From positions 1-6,063 of the forward strand of contig JAICVC010000125.1 in NCBI GenBank assembly GCA_025935515.1: a DNA stretch of 6,063 nt. Reading direction: 5' to 3'. The position numbers were made by a program, and so were the translations under genes. Position 1 is the stretch's first letter; every line of letters starts with the position of its first letter. Origin of the DNA: Sphingomonas sp. GTDB taxonomy: Bacteria; Pseudomonadota; Alphaproteobacteria; Sphingomonadales; Sphingomonadaceae. Below, one piece after another: positions 1 through 5,075 of this stretch. Below the pieces are notes generated by a model. It ran no database searches and was not told where the DNA came from. It was given only the letters and a program-made list of their open reading frames with translations.

Positions 1-9
1 GCTCGCCGG

Positions 10-567
10 TCAGACGCTATAGCCGGCCCGGAGCTTTGCAGCCCGCGTCCGCAGCGACAGTCCGGCGAGGCCGAAACCGGCGAGCATCATCGCCCAGGTC
101 GCCGGTTCGGGAACCGGGATCAGCTGGAAGGTGAGGTTGCCGGTGACGACGCCACCGGTCGCCGGGGCGGAGCCGCCGAACGTGAAGCGGTACGCACCCG
201 CCGCGACGGGCGAAATCGGACCCAGCGTCAGCGAGTTGGTGAGGTTGCCGGTGATGCTGCCCAGATGCGGCGCACCGCCACCAGTCCCGTCGAGCGAAGC
301 GCTGCCGATGACCGCGCCCGGTGTGCTGGTGCTCACGACCACCTGGTACAGCCCGGCGGTGTCATTGGTGAATTCCAGCCACCCGCTGAAGTTACCCGAG
401 GGGAAGGTGTTCGTCGTCCAGGCGACCGTGCTTTGCAACGGATTGGTGTTGTTGGTCGTCGTCGAACCGATGCCGCTGGTTGCTCCGACCACGATAGTTG
501 CCGCACTCGCGCCGGACGCGAACGCCAGGGCTGCCGCGCCTGTCGCTGCGATTAAAAGCTTACGCAT
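10..567 (-). CDS. PEPxxWA-CTERM sorting domain protein, exported, function unknown
   Basis: This 185-residue protein has export and sorting signals at both ends. Residues 1-22 are a Sec signal peptide: basic MRK, a hydrophobic Ala/Leu stretch, then Ala-Ser-Ala as the likely cleavage site. The C-terminus carries PEPATWA at about 153-159, a hydrophobic segment (MMLAGFGLAGLSL) and a basic cluster RTRAAKLR, the three-part PEP-CTERM signal in its PEPxxWA form. Such signals are known to be recognised by an exosortase, which processes the protein at the envelope; no exosortase gene is in this window. The mature middle part is rich in Gly, Thr, Ser and Asn, looks beta-rich, has no Cys, and I do not recognise a domain. 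The tail runs five residues (AGYSV) past the basic cluster, slightly longer than usual. The start is supported by a strong Shine-Dalgarno sequence (GGGAGGT) four bases upstream. The gene lies downstream of the hydrolase on the same strand but 220 bases away, so it probably has its own promoter. Confidence 0.92.
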   Translation of the reverse strand: MRKLLIAATGAAALAFASGASAATIVVGATSGIGSTTTNNTNPLQSTVAWTTNTFPSGNFSGWLEFTNDTAGLYQVVVSTSTPGAVIGSASLDGTGGGAPHLGSITGNLTNSLTLGPISPVAAGAYRFTFGGSAPATGGVVTGNLTFQLIPVPEPATWAMMLAGFGLAGLSLRTRAAKLRAGYSV

Positions 568-571
568 TTCG

Positions 572-578
572 ACCTCCC
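572..578 (-). promoter_or_regulatory. Ribosome binding site of the PEP-CTERM gene
   Basis: On the minus strand this reads GGGAGGT, nearly ideal against the 16S rRNA tail, and ends four bases before the ATG at 567-565. It fixes the start codon. Confidence 0.85.
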
Positions 579-604
579 AATACTTGCCCCGAATCGGCGA
601 GGCG

Positions 605-619
605 TTAACTGCTTGTTAA
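605..619 (-). promoter_or_regulatory. CtrA-type binding box (TTAA-N7-TTAA) upstream of the PEP-CTERM gene
   Basis: Read on the minus strand this is TTAA CAAGCAG TTAA, followed by C at position 604. It exactly matches the core of the alphaproteobacterial CtrA consensus TTAA-N7-TTAA(C). It lies 37 bases upstream of the PEP-CTERM start codon. CtrA is a response regulator that controls cell-cycle, motility and surface genes in alphaproteobacteria. Eight fixed A/T positions in the right spacing are unlikely by chance in GC-rich DNA, though this intergenic stretch is itself AT-richer. The match is seen directly; binding and regulation are inferred. Because it overlaps the proposed -10 region it could repress; if it instead overlaps the -35 of a downstream promoter it could activate. 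Confidence 0.5.
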
Positions 620-652
620 ACCATTCCTCTATGCTCTGTTAACAGTTTTTTT
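615..652 (-). promoter_or_regulatory. Candidate promoter of the PEP-CTERM gene
   Basis: On the minus strand there is a run of seven A at 652-646, which could act as an UP-like element. It is followed by TTAACA at 642-637, five of six matches to the -35 consensus TTGACA. After a 16-base spacer comes TTTAAC at 620-615, four of six matches to the -10 consensus. Transcription would begin near 608, giving a leader of about 40 bases with the strong ribosome binding site. The CtrA-like box overlaps the -10 and start point. This is a pattern match only; sphingomonad promoters often diverge from the E. coli consensus. Confidence 0.35.
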
Positions 653-705
653 ACTGGGGGAATCCCGCCATCCCTCTCGCAACCTTACCCGAAGATAGGG
701 AAAGT

Positions 706-720
706 GACCCATTTTGGGCC
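706..720 (-). terminator. Weak candidate terminator hairpin after the hydrolase gene
   Basis: On the minus strand GGCCCA and TGGGTC can pair (six pairs including one G-U) around an AAA loop, about 67 bases after the hydrolase stop codon. The tail is only a short ACTTT, so it does not meet the usual stem plus U-run standard. It is the best hairpin I can see between the two minus-strand genes, and termination may instead be Rho-dependent. Confidence 0.2.
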
Positions 721-787
721 GGCCCCCGCATTCGACCCCGACTTAACCTTCGTCAGGGTCAGCCTAACAAGCATGCCGCTTATGCGA

Positions 788-1681
788 TCATCCGACTGGC
801 AGCGGTTCGGCAACAAGCGCCGGCGCCTCGTCGCCAGTGACCCCGACCTGTTCGCCGCGGAGGAAGGCCAGGATGTCCTGGTTGATCTCGTCCGGATGGG
901 TCGTCATGCAACCGTGAGGCAGGGTCGAGTAGGTCTTGAGCTGGCCGTTCCTGACCAGCTTTATCGCGAGCGGCGCGCTGTTGGCGTAGGGCACGATCTG
1001 GTCGTCCTCGCTGTGGATCAGCAGCACCGGCACCGCGATCGCCTTGAGGTCCTCGGTGAAGTCGGTTTCCGAAAAGGCCTCGATGCAGTCGTACTGGGCC
1101 TTGATGCCACCCATCATCCCCTGGCGGACCCAATTGTCGATTACGCCCTGGATCGGCAGCACCCCGGTACGGTTGAAGCCGTAGAAGGGGCCGGCGGCGA
1201 TATCGAGGTAGATTTGCGCCCGGTTGGCGGCGAGGCCGGCGCGATAGGCATCGAACGCCTCGATCGGCAAGCCGCCGGGATTGGCCTCGGTCTTGAGCAT
1301 CAGTGGCGGAACCGCGGCGATCAGGACCAGATGCGAAACCCGGCCGGGCTCTGCACCCGCGACATAGTGGGTGGCCTCGCCGCCGCCGGTGGAATGGCCG
1401 ACATGGATTGCGCTGCTGAGATCGAGCGCGCGGACCAGCGCGGTCACATCCTGGGCGTAAGTGTCCATATCGTTGCCGGTGTCGGTCTGGGTCGACCGCC
1501 CGTGGCCGCGGCGGTCATGGGCGATGACCCGGTAGCCTTCCCCAAGAAAGAACATCAGCTGGTTGTCCCAGTCGTCGGCGCTGAGCGGCCAGCCGTGATG
1601 GAAGACGATCGGCTGCGCGTTCCGCGGACCCCAATCCTTGTAGAAAATCTCGGTGCCGTCCTGGGTGGTGATGAATGGCAT
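788..1681 (-). CDS. Alpha/beta hydrolase, non-heme chloroperoxidase-like family
   Basis: A 297-residue cytoplasmic protein with no signal peptide and a complete alpha/beta-hydrolase fold. Visible marks in order are the oxyanion-loop motif HHGWPLSADDW (28-38), DRRGHGRS (56-63), the nucleophile elbow GHSTGG with Ser97, the acid motif HSEDDQIVP with Asp227 the likely acid, and PHG with His256 as the catalytic base. HGWPL and the segment PHGCMTTH followed by a terminal LLAFL-type helix are typical of cofactor-free haloperoxidase/chloroperoxidase-like esterases. In this family the haloperoxidase activity is usually secondary to esterase or perhydrolase activity, so the natural substrate cannot be named. 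About 20 residues (VTGDEAP to PLPVG) extend past the usual family end. The ATG at 1681 is chosen because the following residues match the family N-terminus (MPFITTQDGTEIFYKDWG) and GGAAGGG lies upstream. A longer frame from 1819 adds an unrelated, Pro/Arg-rich stretch. The gene is divergent from the M16 protease gene. Confidence 0.93.
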   Translation of the reverse strand: MPFITTQDGTEIFYKDWGPRNAQPIVFHHGWPLSADDWDNQLMFFLGEGYRVIAHDRRGHGRSTQTDTGNDMDTYAQDVTALVRALDLSSAIHVGHSTGGGEATHYVAGAEPGRVSHLVLIAAVPPLMLKTEANPGGLPIEAFDAYRAGLAANRAQIYLDIAAGPFYGFNRTGVLPIQGVIDNWVRQGMMGGIKAQYDCIEAFSETDFTEDLKAIAVPVLLIHSEDDQIVPYANSAPLAIKLVRNGQLKTYSTLPHGCMTTHPDEINQDILAFLRGEQVGVTGDEAPALVAEPLPVG

Positions 1682-1690
1682 CGGGTGCGG

Positions 1691-1697
1691 CCCTTCC
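1691..1697 (-). promoter_or_regulatory. Ribosome binding site that decides the hydrolase start
   Basis: Reads GGAAGGG on the minus strand, nine bases before the ATG at 1681-1679. It supports this internal start over the in-frame ATG at 1819. Confidence 0.65.
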
Positions 1698-1705
1698 AAT
1701 GGGTG

Positions 1706-1722
1706 CCGGCCGGCGGGGCCGG
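1706..1722 (-). repeat. GC-rich hairpin in the hydrolase 5' leader
   Basis: CCGGCC at 1706-1711 and GGCCGG at 1717-1722 are exact reverse complements around a five-base loop, giving six G-C pairs. In the hydrolase mRNA the stem ends eight bases before the GGAAGGG ribosome binding site. It could affect translation, but GC-rich intergenic DNA often gives such stems by chance. Confidence 0.35.
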
Positions 1723-1947
1723 TGCCGGTCGCGAGCGGCCGAAGGGCGGGCGGGAAAACGTCCGTCGAAGTTCGGGGGACTCGTGACGACAGCGCGCCCG
1801 TAACGTTTTCCGCCTGCAACGGGAAGATGACGACTCCGGCAGGGCTGGAAATGCCGCCGTTCGTCGAAACTGCGCGGCTTATTCAAGGCAGACGTTGCGC
1901 GCTCACCAACGGCCGTTAAAGTCCCGGGCGCCGCTCGCGATTAAACC

Positions 1948-1952
1948 GGAGA
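1948..1952 (+). promoter_or_regulatory. Ribosome binding site of the M16 protease gene
   Basis: GGAGA ends ten bases before the ATG at 1963. Spacing is slightly long but acceptable, and the signal peptide begins directly at this ATG, which supports the start. Confidence 0.6.
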
Positions 1953-1962
1953 ATCCAAGCTG

Positions 1963-4761
1963 ATGCGTTATCTCAGCCGTTTTGCCTTGCTCGCCGGCGC
2001 CACCGCGCTGACTTCGCCGGCCCTGGCGGCCGGGCCGCAATCCGTTCCGATCCCGACATTGGTCAAGCAGGTATCGATCCCGCACACGACCTTTAAACTG
2101 AAGAACGGCCTGACGGTGATCGTTGCCGAGGACCACAAGGCGCCAATCGCGGCGGTCAGCGTCTGGTACAATGTCGGGTCGAAGGACGAGCCCAAGGGCA
2201 AGACCGGCTTCGCGCATCTGTTCGAGCATCTGATGTTCAACGGCACCGAGAATCTGCCGGGCGACTTCGATAGCTGGCTGCAGAAGATCGGCGCCACCGA
2301 CAATAATGGCTCGACCTGGTTCGACCGGACCAATTATTTTGAGACTGTGCCGGCAGGCGCGCTCGACCGAGCGATGTTCATGGAAAGTGACCGCATGGGG
2401 CATTTGCTCGGCGCGGTCACGCAAGGCGTACTCGATAATCAGCGCGGCGTGGTGCAGAACGAGAAGCGCCAAGGCGACAGCCGGCCGGGCGGGCTCGTCC
2501 AATATGAGGTGTATGGCAACCTGTTTCCGGACGGGCACCCGTATCAGCACTCCACCATCGGCTCGATGGAGGACCTCGACGCGGCGAGCCTCGCCGACGT
2601 CAAGCAATGGTTCCGCGACAAATACGGCCCCAATAACGCGGTGCTGGTCGTCGCCGGCGACGTCACCCCCGCCCAGGTCAAAGCGGCGGCCGAGAAATAT
2701 TTCGGCGACATCGGCGCTGGCCCAGTCAATCGCCCGGCGCAGGCGACCGTGCCGACCCTGCCCGCGGCGAAGACGATCCAGATGAAGGATCATGTCGCGA
2801 CGACCATCATTCAGCGCTACTGGGCGGTGCCGGGCCTGCTCAACCGGCAGCTCGCGGCGCTCGACATCGGCGCGTCGGTGCTCGGCGGGCTTGCCAGCTC
2901 GCGGTTCGACAAGATCCTGGTGCGCGACGAGAAGATCGCGATCGCCGCCAGCGCCAGCCTCAGCCCGTTCCAGCGCATCGGCGTGTTCAACGTCAGCGCC
3001 TATGTAAAGCCGGGCGTCGACCCCGCCTTGGTGTCCAAGCGGCTCGACGAGATCATGGCCGAGTATATCGCCAAGGGTCCAACCGCGGACGAAGTCCAGC
3101 GCGCGGTGATGAGCGAAGTATCGGGGCGGATCCGCGGGCTCGAGCAGGTCGGGGGCTTCGGTGGCAAGGCGGTCACGCTCGCCGAAGGGCAAACGTACGC
3201 GGGCGACAGCGATTTCTACAAGAAGACGCTCGCCTCTTATGCGTCGATCACGCCGGCCGCGATCCGCGCCGCGATGCAGCAGTGGATCAAGCGGCCGCCG
3301 CTGACCGTCATCCTCTCGCCCGGAGAGCGCGCGGAATATGCGGAAGCCAAGAGCGTCGCGCCGCCCAAGCCCGGCACCGACAAGACCGCAGGCGCGGTGA
3401 AGGGCAACCGGCCGCTGCCGGCGGTGGGCCAACTGGCTGCACTAGACTTCCCTGACATCACGCACGCGAAGCTCTCTAACGGAATCGCGGTCGATTACGT
3501 GCAGCGCTCTGCGGTGCCGGTAACGCAGGTCGCGATGGCGTTCGATGCCGGCAGCGCCACCGACGGCCCGCAGCAGCGCGGGCTCGCGGCGATGACCATG
3601 GACCTGCTCGACGAGGGCACGTCCAAGCTGACGTCGCAGCAAGTCGCGGAGGCCGAGGAGCGGCTCGGCGCCGACGTCAGCAGCAGCAACGGCGCCGACC
3701 GGTCGTACGTCATGCTGAACGCCTTGTCGCCCAACCTCGCCCCGTCGCTCGACCTGATGAGCGACGTGGTCAAGGATGCCGCGTTCCGGCCCGGCGACAT
3801 CGACCGCGTCCGCGCGGTGACGCTGACCACGATCGCGCAGACGAAGAAGGATCCGACGCGGGTCGCGCGGCGCCTCCTTCCGTCAGTGCTGTACGGCGCC
3901 AACCATCCCTACGGCGGGCCTCCTGGCGGCGATCCCGCGGCGATCGCAAAGTTCGGCCGCGCCGACCTCGTTGCTTTCCAGCAGCACTGGCTGCGGCCCG
4001 ACAACCTCAAGATTTTCGTGGTGTCCGACCGGCCGCTCAGCGAAGTCCAGCCGCTGCTCGAAGCGCGGTACGGGAAGTGGGCGCCGCCGGCCGTCGCGAA
4101 GGGGGTGAAGGCGTTCCCGGCGACGCTGCCGCGCCCATCCGCGCCCAAAATCCTGCTGATCAACCGGCCCGGCGCGCCGCAGTCGAGCATCCTCGGCGGG
4201 CAGCTGCTGCCGATCGATCCCAAGAGCGACATCATTCCGTTCGATGCCGCCAACGACGTGCTCGGCGGCGATTTCACCGCGCGGCTCAACATGGACCTGC
4301 GCGAGGACAAGGGCTGGTCCTACGGCGTCGGCGGCAACGAGGCCGTGATGCTTCATGCGGTGCCCTACATCGTGTCGGCTCCGGTGCAGGCGGACCGCAC
4401 CGGCGATTCCCTCGCCGCGCTCAACTCTCAGATCACCAGCTTCCTGACCACCAAAGGAGTGACCCAGGAAGAACGGGACCGGGTGGTCACGAAGAGCATC
4501 AACCAGCTACCGGGGCAGTTCGAGACGTCCGGCGCAGTGCTCGGCGCGATGATGGACATCGACATGCTCGACAAGCCGGACAATTATTACGAGACGCTGG
4601 CGCCCGAATATCGCGGGCTCACCGCGGCGACGCTCGACAAAGCTGCGCGGAGCGCGATGGATCCGAAGGGTTTCACCTGGATCGTCGTCGGCGATGCCTC
4701 CAAGATCCGGCCGCAGCTCGACAAGCTCGGCATGCCGATCGAGGTGGTGGAAGCGCCGTAA
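1963..4761 (+). CDS. Periplasmic M16 family zinc metalloprotease, two-domain (insulinase/pitrilysin type)
   Basis: A 932-residue exported protease. Residues 1-22 are a Sec signal peptide ending Ala-Leu-Ala. The first M16 half starts near FKLKNGLTVIV (44-54) and carries the inverted zinc motif HLFEH at 85-89: His85 and His89 bind zinc and Glu88 is the catalytic base. The third ligand is Glu167 in QNEKRQG, 78 residues after His89, the normal distance. The first non-catalytic M16 domain includes VKQWFRDKYGPNNAVLVVAGDV (about 214-235). The second half begins near 503 (KLSNGIAVDY); where HxxEH would be expected it has MTMDLLDEG, so it lacks zinc ligands and is presumably inactive. Near its end, DLREDKGWSYGVGG keeps Arg780 and Tyr787, the conserved pair that helps bind substrate opposite the active half. 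Length and layout resemble the periplasmic PqqL-type proteases (about 930 residues), but orthology is not shown. It probably degrades peptides in the periplasm; the substrate is unknown. Confidence 0.95.
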   Translation: MRYLSRFALLAGATALTSPALAAGPQSVPIPTLVKQVSIPHTTFKLKNGLTVIVAEDHKAPIAAVSVWYNVGSKDEPKGKTGFAHLFEHLMFNGTENLPGDFDSWLQKIGATDNNGSTWFDRTNYFETVPAGALDRAMFMESDRMGHLLGAVTQGVLDNQRGVVQNEKRQGDSRPGGLVQYEVYGNLFPDGHPYQHSTIGSMEDLDAASLADVKQWFRDKYGPNNAVLVVAGDVTPAQVKAAAEKYFGDIGAGPVNRPAQATVPTLPAAKTIQMKDHVATTIIQRYWAVPGLLNRQLAALDIGASVLGGLASSRFDKILVRDEKIAIAASASLSPFQRIGVFNVSAYVKPGVDPALVSKRLDEIMAEYIAKGPTADEVQRAVMSEVSGRIRGLEQVGGFGGKAVTLAEGQTYAGDSDFYKKTLASYASITPAAIRAAMQQWIKRPPLTVILSPGERAEYAEAKSVAPPKPGTDKTAGAVKGNRPLPAVGQLAALDFPDITHAKLSNGIAVDYVQRSAVPVTQVAMAFDAGSATDGPQQRGLAAMTMDLLDEGTSKLTSQQVAEAEERLGADVSSSNGADRSYVMLNALSPNLAPSLDLMSDVVKDAAFRPGDIDRVRAVTLTTIAQTKKDPTRVARRLLPSVLYGANHPYGGPPGGDPAAIAKFGRADLVAFQQHWLRPDNLKIFVVSDRPLSEVQPLLEARYGKWAPPAVAKGVKAFPATLPRPSAPKILLINRPGAPQSSILGGQLLPIDPKSDIIPFDAANDVLGGDFTARLNMDLREDKGWSYGVGGNEAVMLHAVPYIVSAPVQADRTGDSLAALNSQITSFLTTKGVTQEERDRVVTKSINQLPGQFETSGAVLGAMMDIDMLDKPDNYYETLAPEYRGLTAATLDKAARSAMDPKGFTWIVVGDASKIRPQLDKLGMPIEVVEAP

Positions 4762-4775
4762 GCCCTAGGAAGCGT

Positions 4776-4808
4776 CGGCATGGTTCCTATATCCGCGGGA
4801 CCATGTCG
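4776..4808 (+). promoter_or_regulatory. Twelve-pair hairpin enclosing the start codon of the small membrane protein gene
   Basis: CGGCATGGTTCC at 4776-4787 and GGGACCATGTCG at 4797-4808 pair over all 12 positions (two as G-U) around the nine-base loop TATATCCGC. The 3' arm contains the ATG at 4803-4805. In an mRNA read through from the protease gene this would bury the start codon. Alternatively TATATC in the loop is a -10 element and transcription starts at about 4800, giving a nearly leaderless message free of the 5' arm. The pairing is directly visible; a regulatory role is inferred. Confidence 0.5.
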
Positions 4809-5072
4809 TCCGACCGGCAACAGGCCATCGTCGAATTCAAGCGCATCATGTGGTGGATCGCGGCGATCGCGGTCCTGATGGTCGCCGGCGCAATGACCTA
4901 CCTCTACCTCACCAGTACGCTCGACGCGAACACGGTCATCGCGACGACCCTCGGAGTCTTCTTCTCGGTGCTGCTGGGATGCGGGCTGTTCGCCGCCGCC
5001 TTCTTCAGTGACAAGAGCGGCTACGATCAGAATGTGACCGACGTCACCAGGTCTGAACGCGACCGCGAATAG
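4803..5072 (+). CDS. Small two-helix membrane protein, function unknown
   Basis: An 89-residue protein with two predicted membrane helices: about 17-37 (WWIAAIAVLMVAGAMTYLYL) and about 47-68 (ATTLGVFFSVLLGCGLFAAAFF). A short loop STLDANTV joins them. The N-terminal 14 residues are charged (MSSDRQQAIVEFKR) and the C-terminal 20 are polar and charged, so both ends probably face the cytoplasm. I do not recognise a named family. The pattern of hydrophobic helices with polar ends and a clean stop speaks for a real gene, and the same frame upstream overlaps the protease gene in a shadow frame. ATG 4803 has no good Shine-Dalgarno sequence: GGGA is only two bases away and AGGAAG at 4767-4772 is 30 bases away. 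The next in-frame ATG (4848) would lose the charged N-terminus and has no ribosome binding site either. It follows the protease gene by 41 bases and converges with purK. Confidence 0.75.
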   Translation: MSSDRQQAIVEFKRIMWWIAAIAVLMVAGAMTYLYLTSTLDANTVIATTLGVFFSVLLGCGLFAAAFFSDKSGYDQNVTDVTRSERDRE

Positions 5073-5075
5073 CCG

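Larger units (their letters stand above)
1682..1962. other. Divergent intergenic region between hydrolase and M16 protease genes
   Basis: This 281-base stretch must hold the promoters of both flanking genes. I cannot assign a convincing -35/-10 pair to either; TTGCGC at 1895-1900 and TTAAAG at 1916-1921 are weak hexamers at best. Structure that is visible includes a GC-rich inverted repeat at 1706-1722 in the hydrolase leader and a 9-base inverted repeat, GGAAAACGT at 1753-1761 and ACGTTTTCC at 1803-1811. Open frames crossing this stretch have no family-like sequence and look spurious. Confidence 0.6.

Noticed and set aside
1..85. Ten-base inverted repeat, GCTCGCCGGT at 1-10 and ACCGGCGAGC at 76-85
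   Set aside because: The second copy lies in the LAGFGLAG codons of the PEP-CTERM anchor, a repetitive GC-rich stretch, and there is no T-run. Chance and codon use explain it.
636..652. CTGTTAACAG followed by seven T on the plus strand as an intrinsic terminator
   Set aside because: The palindrome can form only a three-pair stem with a four-base loop, and no plus-strand gene ends there. It fits better as part of the minus-strand promoter region.
775..806. CCGCT/AGCGG inverted repeat at the hydrolase stop as a terminator
   Set aside because: Only five pairs with a loop of about 20 bases and no U-run, and it overlaps coding sequence.
704..1786. Long plus-strand open frame (360 codons) opposite the hydrolase
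   Set aside because: It lies antisense to a hydrolase with a complete catalytic triad. Its translation is Arg/Gly/Asp/Val-rich with no family pattern, as expected from GC-biased third codon positions.
1682..1819. N-terminal extension of the hydrolase starting at ATG 1819
   Set aside because: The extra 46 residues are Pro/Arg/Thr-rich and unlike the family, while the ATG at 1681 has a ribosome binding site and a family-like N-terminus.
1903..3432. Minus-strand open frame of 509 codons opposite the M16 protease
   Set aside because: It overlaps the catalytic half of a clear M16 protease; its composition (Arg, Asp, His, Leu-rich) is typical of an antisense shadow and it shows no domain.
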